Shown piece after piece: positions 9,872-19,437 of a stretch of 64,000 bases of DNA; the first letter of the stretch is position 1, and every line of letters starts with the position of its first letter. The notes below the pieces were generated by a model. That model did not search any database. It was not told the origin of the DNA and saw nothing but the letters and a program-made list of their open reading frames with translations. A program made the position numbers and the translations under genes. Origin of the DNA: Trichomonas vaginalis G3 (lineage: Eukaryota; Parabasalia; Trichomonadida; Trichomonadidae). The stretch covers positions 12,430,082 through 12,494,081 of the forward strand of contig NC_067207.1 of the NCBI RefSeq assembly GCF_026262505.1, given 5' to 3'.

Positions 9872-10698
9872 TTAATCAAATTTAACACCCCCTTTATTTA
9901 AATCAACTATTATTTTCCCATGTTCACCTAATTGCTGATATTGTGTGTAAAGTTCATTAATGCTCATTGGTAAATTCACTTGATAAAGCATAACGTTCAA
10001 CTGTTGACGAATAAACCCGCTGAAAATGAAAAGTGTTGATAGATTTGATTTAATGTTTGTGCTTAATGCTTTGAAATATTGAACAGCCATAAAGAATGAA
10101 CACTGAATGTGTCGACATTGAGTTAATAACTGATTAAAATATGATTTCTCATTTGTTATTAGTTTTGATTTCACTGCATCATCTAGAAAAATGAGTGAAT
10201 GCAAAAATTCTCTATCAAAATTTGAAATAGAAAGTGTTTCAAATAATTCATTCCGTTGTTTATCAATAATTTTATCCTCTAATCCTTGCTTCTTGATTGT
10301 ATTATATAATCTTTATACATTAAAAAGTTTTTTAAATAATCTTCTGCTTCTTCTTGTGATAAATAAATAATTGGAATTTTGATTAAATGCTTTAAAGATT
10401 CAAATGTATCATCTGAAGGTGAACCTGAACGGTTGATATAAATTAACACATGTGAATAGGGGGAAGTGTTAGCAATAATGATAATTTGTTTTAATATCGT
10501 TAATGTTTTACCTTTATTCTGTTTACCAATTGCTGCAGTGATTGAATTTAAGTAACATTCAGAATATGGAATTTTCATTAATTTTTCCTTAGATAGAGCA
10601 TTTCTATTATCACTCAATGCTTCATTAATCATATCATCTACGTATGTATTATATACTCCTGCTAATTCTTCATAAGGAGTGTATGAATTTAAATCCAT
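9872..10698 (-). pseudogene. Packaging ATPase region (FtsK/HerA-A32 type) of the element, broken
   Basis: The region encodes parts of a DNA-packaging ATPase. A P-loop-like GKQNKGKT lies in the first part and a Walker B-like strand LIFLDDA in the second. The pattern is that of A32/FtsK-HerA ATPases of double-jelly-roll viruses, which pump genomes into capsids. It sits directly downstream of the capsid gene, the usual order in Polinton-like viruses. This part is broken as it stands. The family call rests on motifs and gene order and was not checked by search. Confidence 0.65.
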
Positions 10699-10722
10699 TT
10701 AATCAAAAATAAATTTATAATT

Positions 10723-12363
10723 TTAAACATTTCTATTCATCAATATTTCATCATATGAACTTCTATACTGTGGTGGTGTACCTGTTGGATGATATTTCAA
10801 ACCTTCGTCCGGTGTCCATGTCCAATATGTAGTCCTAGTAAACCAAACCTGAGGAGGATTTGTCACCTTTGAACAGTAAGTGTCATTTTCACCCTGAATG
10901 ATTGGATAAGCTTTCACTTGTACTGTAACTTGTGAGTTGAAAGTTTCTAATCCATCAAAGAATATACCCGCTCCATCACGTTGAACTGGAATAGTGCATA
11001 AGAATGAAGTTTGGTCTTTCCATGTTCTAGCTAATGGCGTGCCATCATCTGCATTCAGTGGTCTAGTTAATGAGTCCTCGTATTCTTCTGTGCATTCATT
11101 CACTCCATCTAAATCAGAAGCTTGAAGCATACGTGTAAAGAATATGTCACCCACTGTGGTCATCGCTTGATCGGGGAAGTTTCTGGAATCTACAGTGACC
11201 TGAAGACCTCGAAGCATTGGATTTTCTAAAACTGTTCTTTGCATTGCATTCTTCGGAAATGTTAACACAACATCTGTAACATTATGAAGAGCGTATGAGA
11301 AATCTGAGCTAATACCTTCAGGAGTGATGCAACCTCCATTTAGTGAACGAACGTCAATATGTTGAGCTGGAATCATGAATGGATCTTCCTTACTGAATAA
11401 ACGTGGTATTGCTTTAACTGATTCTTCAATTAAACCGTATCCTGGTGTAATGCATTTATCCTCTAAAACTTCCATCTTTGTGCATGAAATAATAACGTCA
11501 TCAACTGTTGCCTCAGCAGTTGTAGCGGCTAAGCTTGTAATTAATTTGGCAGGAAGTCCGATTTGTTGGAATTTGCGATCATATTTATAAACATGATTCA
11601 TAATCTTTTCATAATTTTCATCAGTTATCTTTTCATAAACGTAATTTTGTAAATCAGCAACTCTTAACGGGTCAACCTGACAAAATACTAGAGTATCCCT
11701 GAAAACATAATATTTAAGAATGATATCACCAAATGATTTAGGATAATCATCGAACGCCTGAAATGCTAACAAATCATTTACCGGAATAATCATATCAAAA
11801 GTGATATCAACTTCTTCATTTGCTTTCTTGAAAACTTCTGAAGGGTCAATATATTTACCACATACTGAGTTATCATATTTTTGAACATTATTATATAACG
11901 AATGAACAAACTTTTTAACTTTCCTTTCTGATTTTGGTTTATATGTTGCAAATGCGAAAGATTCACGGGCGCAATCCATCTGAAGATAACCGGCATCACC
12001 TCTTTCGGTTTCTACTTCTAATTGTTTAAAGCTTTGATTTGATGATTTGTAACCAACGAATAAACGCATGCATTTAAAAGCGGCATCACATGTGAAAGCT
12101 TTATTTGAAACTAGAGTTGCTTTAACTTTGCGTTTAATATATGTGTCACCTAATTGGTTCACATCATGAGCCGGATTTGTAATTCTTAAATGAGTTTGTT
12201 TATCATCAAAATATGGAGCATCAGAGTCATAGCATGAACTTTCAAGTTCTCTATAATATCTTCTACCATCATTCTTTGCGAATATTTCATTTATCTTTTC
12301 GAATGAATGAAACACATTTCCATTAATTGGTTTAGTGTTTGGCACTAAATAGTTAGTCGTCAT
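10723..12363 (-). CDS. Probable double-jelly-roll major capsid protein of the element
   Basis: This 546-residue protein is the best candidate for the major capsid protein. It is rich in beta-prone segments (for example RKVKATLVS, FVGYKSSNQSF, DVVLTFPKNA, LRGLQVTVDSRNF) and has the length and soluble, non-repetitive character of Polinton-like capsid proteins. The C-terminal part, with aromatic TYWTWTP, closes a second beta domain. It neighbours the packaging ATPase region. The ATG at 12363 follows TTTTTATTTATTAATAAATG. The frame looks whole. The fold call is inference from size, composition and context. Confidence 0.65.
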   Translation of the reverse strand: MTTNYLVPNTKPINGNVFHSFEKINEIFAKNDGRRYYRELESSCYDSDAPYFDDKQTHLRITNPAHDVNQLGDTYIKRKVKATLVSNKAFTCDAAFKCMRLFVGYKSSNQSFKQLEVETERGDAGYLQMDCARESFAFATYKPKSERKVKKFVHSLYNNVQKYDNSVCGKYIDPSEVFKKANEEVDITFDMIIPVNDLLAFQAFDDYPKSFGDIILKYYVFRDTLVFCQVDPLRVADLQNYVYEKITDENYEKIMNHVYKYDRKFQQIGLPAKLITSLAATTAEATVDDVIISCTKMEVLEDKCITPGYGLIEESVKAIPRLFSKEDPFMIPAQHIDVRSLNGGCITPEGISSDFSYALHNVTDVVLTFPKNAMQRTVLENPMLRGLQVTVDSRNFPDQAMTTVGDIFFTRMLQASDLDGVNECTEEYEDSLTRPLNADDGTPLARTWKDQTSFLCTIPVQRDGAGIFFDGLETFNSQVTVQVKAYPIIQGENDTYCSKVTNPPQVWFTRTTYWTWTPDEGLKYHPTGTPPQYRSSYDEILMNRNV

Positions 12364-12432
12364 TTATTAATAAATAAAAATTCAAAATTAAAAGATGAAA
12401 ATGAATTTTTAATTTTAATGAAATAATTAATT

Positions 12433-12648
12433 ATGGCTGCAGGTATATTTAAGAAACTGTGGGATAAAGTAAAACGAGGAGCGAGTAAAGTTTGGGAAAC
12501 AATGAAGAAGGGAGCAAATTGGATATTTAAGAATAAAGAAGCAATTAGTGACGTAGCTGAATCAATAACACCAAAAGCTGCCCCAATAAGAGAAATTTTA
12601 AATAAAGGAGAAAAAGTTTATCAAAGACTACAACCGATACTAAGATAA
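12433..12648 (+). CDS. Small cationic amphipathic protein of the element (71 residues)
   Basis: It begins MAAGIFKKLWDKVKRG and has a Lys/Trp-rich amphipathic N-terminal helix followed by a second helix. Its first twelve residues nearly match those of the convergent neighbour at 12673-12909 (MAAGFFKKLWDGIKK), so both probably descend from one gene or share a targeting or processing signal. Small cationic amphipathic virion proteins are often membrane-active or genome-condensing; either role here is inference. It starts 69 bp from the divergent capsid start codon. Confidence 0.6.
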   Translation: MAAGIFKKLWDKVKRGASKVWETMKKGANWIFKNKEAISDVAESITPKAAPIREILNKGEKVYQRLQPILR

Positions 12649-12672
12649 AAATAATATTTATTTATTTTTCCA

Positions 12673-12909
12673 CTATTTACCTCCTATTTTATTAAGTATT
12701 CCTTCAGCTATTCCACCAATTGCGTTACCTGCTTGTGCTCCCATCGCTGGATTACCTGCTTTTGTACCTAATACCCCACCTATGATAGTTCCTGCCGTTT
12801 TCGCTACTGGTGCCAAAAAGTTTGCAACAGGTTTAATAACCTTTTTATAAACCCAACCCACAGCTTTCTTAATTCCATCCCATAATTTTTTAAAGAATCC
12901 TGCCGCCAT
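12673..12909 (-). CDS. Small amphipathic, glycine/alanine-rich protein of the element (78 residues)
   Basis: An N-terminal cationic amphipathic helix (MAAGFFKKLWDGIKK) is followed by a hydrophobic Gly/Ala-rich segment (IIGGVLGTKAG, residues about 42-70). The layout resembles small membrane-interacting virion peptides. It converges with 12433-12648, with 24 bp between stop codons, and shares that gene's N-terminal motif. The ATG at 12909 has the element's T-rich upstream context. The function is unproven. Confidence 0.6.
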   Translation of the reverse strand: MAAGFFKKLWDGIKKAVGWVYKKVIKPVANFLAPVAKTAGTIIGGVLGTKAGNPAMGAQAGNAIGGIAEGILNKIGGK

Positions 12910-12975
12910 TTCTGATTTAATATTAATTAAAAAATATATTTTATCACTTATATTCTAATTTTTATTTAATGATAA

Positions 12976-13344
12976 ATGAAACCGATTTTAAAAATAAATG
13001 AAACAGAGGAGGATGAAATAAATGAAAGTGAAAATGTTCAACAAAAAATAAACGTTGTCAAACCAATTACTGAAACAAAAATTTTTTCATCTGTCGAAGA
13101 ATTTAATGACTATTATGCTAATAATAAAAAATTATTTGAAGAATTGACAACGTGTAAATTGAATAAAATGTTTAAAGTTGATGGATTCAAAATTTCAAAA
13201 ATAAAGGGGGTGGTTAGTTTGAAATCTATTCCTCAATCAAGAATCACCTCATTAATGAAAATAGATGATTTTACAAAAAGAATAGAAGAGATTGAAGAAA
13301 GAATGAATCAAATAATTGATTTCATAAATTCAAATAATCATTAG
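12976..13344 (+). CDS. Hypothetical charged, coiled-coil-prone protein of the element (122 residues)
   Basis: It is a Lys/Glu-rich product with a C-terminal heptad-like stretch (FTKRIEEIEERMNQIIDF) that could form a coiled coil. No family was recognised. Upstream, AATTTTTATTTAATGATAAATG matches the signal of the other element genes, which is why I count it as the last element gene on this side. It diverges from 12673-12909, with 66 bp between start codons. Confidence 0.5.
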   Translation: MKPILKINETEEDEINESENVQQKINVVKPITETKIFSSVEEFNDYYANNKKLFEELTTCKLNKMFKVDGFKISKIKGVVSLKSIPQSRITSLMKIDDFTKRIEEIEERMNQIIDFINSNNH

Positions 13345-14005
13345 TTTTTAAAGTTTCTTTTACTCGTTTATGAGGTCTTTGATTATGACTCCATTGATTC
13401 CATTCATGATTTAAACACTTGTTTTAATTAATTGTGGAATATCTGACATCATCTATATATATATAGCTTCTTTTATAAAAGATAAAATATATTTTTTATG
13501 TATGGGTTGAGTGTAAATGTCTTACAATTTTGAACATTTTTAAATCTTGATTTATTCTAAAACGTAAGAATAAAAACCGTAAGAATCATACATTTTTTAC
13601 TTCATATGTCAAAAAAATGATACAAAATCGTTCAATATTGTATGAATTCTTACGTTTACAAAAAAAGTCACACAACCCGCTCTCATATACTACTTTGTAT
13701 TTTATGAAAGAGATAAGTTTTATAACTGCACATCGTAATTATGCACATTTGGCATTCTATACATCCATTTGAATTGAAATCATGGATGATCGTGAAAAAT
13801 ATTATTGAGAAATATATTTTTGTTATTCGAGTCTAATACAAATATATTTATTTTTTTAATAAACTAACAAATAACATCAAATCTAACTCTAATTTCTCTT
13901 AATACAAAATATGAAAAAATAAAAATGCGATAATTATATTTTTTCTTCAATTGTTTCAAAATATGAACTATATGTTCTTATAATACTTCTGAATTGCGCT
14001 TTTTT
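13345..14005. other. Border between virus-like element and host DNA, with nested inverted repeats
   Basis: No gene is seen. An AT-rich stretch includes a TATATATATATA tract near 13457 and two nested inverted repeats. AAACGTAAGAAT near 13560 pairs with ATTCTTACGTTT near 13646, and a second CCGTAAGAATCATAC near 13577 pairs with GTATGAATTCTTACG in the same right arm. The exact junction and any target duplication could not be fixed, because the left end of the element is outside the window. Confidence 0.5.
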
Positions 14006-15310
14006 TTAAACTTGATTTTCATCATTAAAAAGATCAATAATAGAGTCGACAAGATCATACAGATTATCATTTTCAAGAAGTTCATTAAGCAAATCCATAC
14101 CGCCTTCCTCTTGAAAATGCTGTTTTGAATCTTTGAGAATTTCATCATCGTCACAAGCATTGAAAAATCTATAAAACAATCTCAGAGCAATTGAACAATG
14201 CTCCTCATCATCAGTATCCAAGAATTGCATCAAGTGAGGTAGAACTTGGAGATAATTCGGTCTTCCAATATTGGCAACAATAGATTCCATAGCAGGAAGT
14301 GCTATATTCTTCTGTGATGTTGATCCATTTTGGAAAATATCAGAAAAAGTATCCATTATTCCTTCATTTACCATTACTTGTGCAGAATCAGCATTCAATA
14401 CGGTAGAATACCTAATAAACTCGAAGATTTCGTTCAAAATGTTCGGATTTGAATGATGTAATAATGATGAAATGAAATCTGTTGGGAGTTGGAAAGTTCC
14501 TTGGGTCTGGTATATCATTAAATTCATTGCTCGAAGCATTTGCCTTGACGAATTAATATCGTTAATTGAAAATATTTTGCTAATCAGGTCGAAGGTGAAC
14601 AAAGAATGGGAAAATACATCAGATGCATGGCCATTATTGCAAACACAATAAAGTATGTATGTTAGGTATCTCATTTGCATCATTGATATTTCTTGATTCG
14701 AACTGATGCATTCTAAAGCAAAATTGAGCAAAATTGGATAGCGTTCTGTATCAAGATAAGACGCGCATGATATCAGCCATAAAAGATTATCTAATGAATC
14801 TTGCTTCATAGAATAGCTTTGTAAGAGAGTTTCAATGCTGCAATCCGAAAACAAAAAATCTCTGGCATCTTGGGACAAAGTCACAATGATACCTAATAGT
14901 TTAAATGCATAATCATGTCTTTGATCACAATTATCATATAAATACTTAAAAAACTCTATATCGTTGAATAAATTGAGTTTTTCGGGTGAAATCTTCTTGA
15001 AACAAACAAATAATATATCAGAAATGATCTCTTTATAACTGATATTGATTGATGTAAGTAAAATATGCTTCAACAATTCTAAATTTTGATTTTCTTCGAA
15101 AAGTGAACAGTTTAAGATACGATTACTGTTAATTGCATCGCGTAAGTTTAGTAATTGTGGTAGAATTTCAGTTTCGGATGTGTTAAATTGATCGATCAAG
15201 TCTTGAATAATGAATTCATCTGTTAATTTTTGAAGACTTTCATTGCTTTCATAATCTGCAAATAAGTTTGTTGATCGTGATGTCAGAATCTCATCTTTAT
15301 AGATATCCAT
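14006..15310 (-). CDS. Armadillo/HEAT-like alpha-solenoid protein (importin-alpha-like)
   Basis: The 434-residue protein is built almost wholly of paired amphipathic helices of about 40 residues, in the manner of armadillo repeats (for example ALPAMESIVANIG and QVLPHLMQFLDTDDEEHCSIALRLFYRFF). The C-terminus is acidic. Such solenoids bind peptides or other proteins, as in importin-alpha, which is the nearest familiar family; the basic importin-beta-binding segment is not evident. On the minus strand TTCATTTTG lies 17-24 bases before the ATG and resembles the trichomonad initiator. A lineage-specific scaffold is an equal possibility. Confidence 0.6.
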   Translation of the reverse strand: MDIYKDEILTSRSTNLFADYESNESLQKLTDEFIIQDLIDQFNTSETEILPQLLNLRDAINSNRILNCSLFEENQNLELLKHILLTSINISYKEIISDILFVCFKKISPEKLNLFNDIEFFKYLYDNCDQRHDYAFKLLGIIVTLSQDARDFLFSDCSIETLLQSYSMKQDSLDNLLWLISCASYLDTERYPILLNFALECISSNQEISMMQMRYLTYILYCVCNNGHASDVFSHSLFTFDLISKIFSINDINSSRQMLRAMNLMIYQTQGTFQLPTDFISSLLHHSNPNILNEIFEFIRYSTVLNADSAQVMVNEGIMDTFSDIFQNGSTSQKNIALPAMESIVANIGRPNYLQVLPHLMQFLDTDDEEHCSIALRLFYRFFNACDDDEILKDSKQHFQEEGGMDLLNELLENDNLYDLVDSIIDLFNDENQV

Positions 15311-15935
15311 TCATCGATATCAGAACAAAATGAATTTTTGATCATGGTTCAGATTCAACATTCAATAATAACTGCTGCTAACTTATGTAATGGATACGTA
15401 ATTTATACAATGATGTAATTTACCCAAAATTATTGAGGCAAAACCATAAATCTCGTATTCTTTTTAAGAAATTTAATATCTCAGTTGTTAATGCATATAT
15501 TACCCTTCGATCAAGAAATGTTGCTCGAATAACTTTGTTTAAAATATTTCCGTGTATCGTATAGAATTTTTCTCAATTTTTCAATAGGAACGGGCATAAA
15601 TATAATTGACAACTTCGAGATTTTTATTCAAAGAGAGCTGTAAAAACCCTAATTCCCATAGAATGACATAAGAAATACCTTTGCGGATTTCATATGTTGG
15701 GCGTAGGGCTTTTAAAGCTTTTTCCGAAACGATGATTAAATTTATTACATCCAGAACACGATATAAACGATGAAATCAATTTTCTTCCTTCACGGCTTAT
15801 TGCTCTACAATATTCATTAACCTCATTAATTGAATTAGGAGAAAAAAATTTATACAAGTCTGACCATGAGTCTTCTCAAAATTGGGATCAAAATTGAACG
15901 GGTTCTCACAATTTGAAATCTTTTAAATCAATAAT
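15311..15935. other. Intergenic region without recognised gene
   Basis: This is the divergent spacer between the armadillo-like gene and the sugar transporter. It is AT-rich with no convincing coding frame. TTCTCACAATTT near 15903-15914 resembles a trichomonad initiator for the transporter and lies about 25 bases before its ATG. AAATCAATAATATGG, immediately before the ATG, is a second candidate. Confidence 0.5.
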
Positions 15936-17201
15936 ATGGTGAAACTTCCTAAAATCAGCAACCCCTATGTCTGTGGTTTTATCCTTATGATGGGCGGCAT
16001 CAATATGGGTTTGGGCTTAGTATATTCTTCCTTTACTCTTACTCCAATTACAGATAGATTTGGCTTAACAAAAACAGAGTCCACAATGTTTAATGTGGTT
16101 GGATATTTGTGCGCAATGATTGGCTCTATATTCATTACACCATTTGTAAATCGTTTTGGCAAGAGATGGACTGGCTTTTGCGTGGCCATCTACGGAATTA
16201 TAGTATGGATTGTACTTGGTTTATCACAAAATAAGCCAATGGTATTCGTTTTTAGAGGTCTAACGGGTATGACTATCGGTTTGTACTCAACAATCACCCC
16301 ATCTTTCATTGCAGAAGTTGCCCCAGCTGGCAAAAAGAATTTATTCGGATTTATGAACCAAATTGGCTTTGCAATTGGCTTCCTCACCGTAACTATCTTA
16401 GGCGCTTTAATTAGCTGGAGATATACCTCAATAATTTGCTGCTTCCCATCAGTGATCATAGCTTGCGGAATTTTGTTCATACCCGAGCAAGAAAACAAAG
16501 CAATTAAAGTATCTATTGGTCAAGTTTGCAAATATAAGAAGGAATTATTAATTGCCTTCTTATGCATGTTCTTTTTACAGTTTTCAGGTATTAATGCTGT
16601 TATGTCTAACATGCAGATCATCATTACTAATGCCAAAATTAACATATCCACAAGTGTTGTTGGCATTTTAACAAATATTGTCCAATTAATCGCTACTTGC
16701 ATTTCCGCAGTTGTTGTTGATAAACTTGGTACAATAGCATGCTGGATTACATCAGCTTCGGGTCAGTTAATCGCTTTCCTCTTACTTTGTTTGCATCAAA
16801 AGTGCGCTTTACCATCTTGGGTCTTCATGATTGGACTTTTCTTAGAACAATTATCATACGGTATTGGAACAGGACCAATTCCATTCGCTACAGCTTCAAA
16901 TATCTTCAGAGTTGAACTTCGTGCTACAGCCATGTCAATTTCTGGTGCAGAAAACTGGGGATTGGGAACTCTGGTCGTCTTAATTTGGCCTTATCTTGAA
17001 TCTGGATTGACTTTGGGTTATGCATTCCTTTTCTTCCTCGGAATTCAGATTCTTTCAATTATTTTTGGTTCAATTGTTTTCAGAAAGTCAACAGAAGCCA
17101 AAGACACAGCTGCCACAGAGGAAGAGAGCAATTCTTATGACGAAGAAACAGAGAATATGAAGAGAAAATTATCATATGCTGGAGTTATACCAGAACTTTA
17201 A
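15936..17201 (+). CDS. Major facilitator superfamily sugar transporter (SLC2-like)
   Basis: The 421-residue protein has about twelve hydrophobic segments and should move hexoses or a related solute across the plasma or an internal membrane. Family signs are RFGKRW after the second segment (the position of the GRR/K motif), FRGLTGMTIG and PSFIAEVAP in the fourth-fifth segment region (PxYxxEiaP-like), and IPEQENK where sugar porters carry PESP at the domain junction. The second half has QFSGINAVMSN, matching the Q-x-x-G-x-N substrate motif of sugar porters. The tail is short and acidic. Length is slightly under the usual 450-500 residues. Confidence 0.85.
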   Translation: MVKLPKISNPYVCGFILMMGGINMGLGLVYSSFTLTPITDRFGLTKTESTMFNVVGYLCAMIGSIFITPFVNRFGKRWTGFCVAIYGIIVWIVLGLSQNKPMVFVFRGLTGMTIGLYSTITPSFIAEVAPAGKKNLFGFMNQIGFAIGFLTVTILGALISWRYTSIICCFPSVIIACGILFIPEQENKAIKVSIGQVCKYKKELLIAFLCMFFLQFSGINAVMSNMQIIITNAKINISTSVVGILTNIVQLIATCISAVVVDKLGTIACWITSASGQLIAFLLLCLHQKCALPSWVFMIGLFLEQLSYGIGTGPIPFATASNIFRVELRATAMSISGAENWGLGTLVVLIWPYLESGLTLGYAFLFFLGIQILSIIFGSIVFRKSTEAKDTAATEEESNSYDEETENMKRKLSYAGVIPEL

Positions 17202-18131
17202 GTTCTCCTTTGTCTTTTTATGATTATAGAGATAAAAACACCTTTTCTTTAAATAACATTCATTTTTAAATTCCAAAATTTTTGTTTCATCAATGATATT
17301 CTATCAAATTCTAGGAAAACAAGCACAACATTTAACACACACATTACAATTTTATATACCATTGTATTTGAACTTAATTGCGCTCATGAACAATATCACG
17401 TGATATTTTGTTATTGAAATGATTTTTTTCTTCAATTTCTACATGCTATTAAGATCTACATCTATTTTTCCAAGCATTATTCTCTAAAATACATGCATAC
17501 TTTGTTATTTTCACAAGCGAAATTAGCATTTAATACTTGTAATCGAATCTCCGTTTATGAGGTTTACATATTCTTGAATTGCAACTTAATGACTTCAGGA
17601 TTCTTGCATTAAATATAGATAGAAATTTCATAATGGAAATTTCTTAGCAATTCAAGAAAATATATGATTAACAAGTAAAGAAACTAGAATGATAAATATT
17701 TCATATGATGAACATAATACAAACTCTAATGTTTGCATGAATTTATTGAGTAAATCTATTTCTAAAAAAAGCTATTATACCGCCACAAGGGTATTATAAG
17801 GTACATAGTCCAAACATCCCAACGAACTTGTAAATGCTCTGGTAATATGGAAAACATCTGATGAAAAATAAAATCTCAGTTTATCCATTCAAAAACTTCG
17901 AATTGAGATATGAAAAAATCCACTCATTAAAATTATTTAGAGTTCATGTTGATGAATTTTTTGTAAATTTTCTATCGTAACGGAATAAAATGAAAGAAAT
18001 TTTTTTTTGAGCCTTTCAAAGAATATGAAAATCGCAAATATTATTATATGTCCATGTGTTTTCATCTATTTAGCCATCATTAATGATTAGATAAAGCTTC
18101 TTTTTTTTCCCTTCTCAAAAAGTGCTTCAAA
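17202..18131. other. Intergenic region without recognised gene
   Basis: This is AT-rich spacer between two plus-strand membrane-protein genes. Reading both strands shows no coding frame of note, no tRNA-like fold and no clear repeat. The 930-bp length is above average for the window. Confidence 0.5.
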
Positions 18132-19067
18132 ATGTCTACTAAGCTTGGATACTTATGCGAACGTTATAATTATCGATATTGCAGGCTCGCTCATATCATA
18201 GAAAATTCAGGCTGTCTGTACGAAACAATTGGACAGGGACCGTCAATTTTAAGCGTAATTGCATTGATCCTCGGTTTAATCGTTTGCTTCTTCTTCGTAT
18301 TATTCAACAGTTCATTTAAAGAATGGCCTACTAAATGGGAAAATCAACGACCAACTCGCGGTGCGATTATGTGGAAAGCTCATTTTTTCATTCTCGGCAT
18401 TTACGCATTCTTCTGGGGCTTAAGTGAATCAGTTGCTCCAAACGATGGCAGTGGACTTCGTGCCCTTCTTGCATTAAGAATGGTATCCTTAGTTGCAGGC
18501 GAAACAATGCTATTTTGCATCGCCCTTCTAGATACACAACTTATTCCAGCAACCACTACAACAACAATCGCTACAATTGTCATTTCATCCCTTATTGGAT
18601 TATTATCCTTAATCAACCTTTCCAAGAACATTGCAGAATCATTAATTGCAGTATTTGGTCTCGGCTTACCAGTTGGCTTCATATACGCTCACTTCTTAAT
18701 GATGGTTTGCGTTTGCTGCTTTAGAAAACTTTGGAAGGGTCTCTTCTGGGTTTTCTTGATGGCCCTTACAAACTCAGCTCCATTGTTCATTGAAATGACA
18801 TTGAACGAACCACTCTGCAGAGTTTCTGTCGGTTGGTTCCCAGCATCTTGCTTCGGTATTCTTATTTTCGGTTTCTACCGTCTTGCTGCTACAGTTTTCT
18901 ACCCAATTCTCAAGAAGCACGAGGCCAAGGATGGTCTTGGAAATAACAGAATTCAGAAAGGCCAAGCATACGATGATGAGAACATCCCAGCTCTCATCGA
19001 TGGCGATGACTATGAATACAGCTACACATATACAGATGTTGATGATGATCAAAGATTGGACATGTAA
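18132..19067 (+). CDS. Seven-transmembrane protein with N-terminal cysteines (possible Chs7-like chaperone)
   Basis: The 311-residue protein has seven hydrophobic segments (about residues 36-58, 78-98, 110-132, 140-160, 168-196, 199-222 and 231-260), a short N-terminus with three cysteines (LCERYNYRYCRL and GCLYE) and an acidic cytosolic tail rich in Asp and Tyr. The spacing of C-x-Y-x-x-x-Y-C-x-L before the first segment, and an FF-x-x-x-IYAFF segment followed by SVAPNDGSG, recall fungal chitin-synthase export chaperones of the Chs7 type. This is a weak resemblance by eye. The alternative is a trichomonad-specific receptor-like protein. Confidence 0.5.
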   Translation: MSTKLGYLCERYNYRYCRLAHIIENSGCLYETIGQGPSILSVIALILGLIVCFFFVLFNSSFKEWPTKWENQRPTRGAIMWKAHFFILGIYAFFWGLSESVAPNDGSGLRALLALRMVSLVAGETMLFCIALLDTQLIPATTTTTIATIVISSLIGLLSLINLSKNIAESLIAVFGLGLPVGFIYAHFLMMVCVCCFRKLWKGLFWVFLMALTNSAPLFIEMTLNEPLCRVSVGWFPASCFGILIFGFYRLAATVFYPILKKHEAKDGLGNNRIQKGQAYDDENIPALIDGDDYEYSYTYTDVDDDQRLDM

Positions 19068-19437
19068 GACGTTTTTTTTTATTATTTCGAAAACTCTAAT
19101 ACGATTTTTAAAATATGCTTTATACATTTGCTTTCATATTTTAAGATTCGATCTAAATTTAAAATATCACATTCGACTTCATGTTCCAAAATCAGTTATG
19201 AAGTGAGAAACCAATTAGTTTTGTTCTTTGTAGTAAAATTTCAAAAGTATTTAATAAGTCATCTCTACTTAGAGAATTTGATTCGAAAAAGAAGTAGAAT
19301 TTACCAGCAGAACATCTCCAAACATTGTTTTGCATCGATATATCATTGAAATCTTCGACGAATTATGGAATATATGACGAGCCAAAAAAATCCTGAGAAA
19401 AATCAAGACTTCAAACTTTTTTATCGTCGTCGGAGTA
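19068..19437. other. Intergenic region without recognised gene
   Basis: This is a short spacer between same-strand genes. Small open frames here are chance frames of AT-rich DNA and none has a domain-like composition. Confidence 0.5.

Larger units (their letters stand above)
1..13344. mobile_element. Polinton-like virus / virophage-like integrated element (left end outside window)
   Basis: This segment groups genes of viral type: a primase-helicase, a phage-like tail fibre, a packaging ATPase region, a probable double-jelly-roll capsid protein and several small virion-like proteins. They are tightly packed on both strands and share an AT-rich upstream signal. No protein-primed polymerase B, integrase or protease is seen in the window, so it differs from a canonical Polinton and is closer to Polinton-like viruses or virophages. 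The left end is cut by the window and the right end is placed only by the last element-type gene. Tandem arrays inside it are nearly identical and most frames are long, so it looks young. It is broken, with about three apparent breaks. Assignment of the class is inference from gene content. Confidence 0.8.

Noticed and set aside
18401-18682. Frames opposite or overlapping the seven-TM gene
   Set aside because: The seven-TM frame on the plus strand has continuous membrane-protein character; the others are chance frames.
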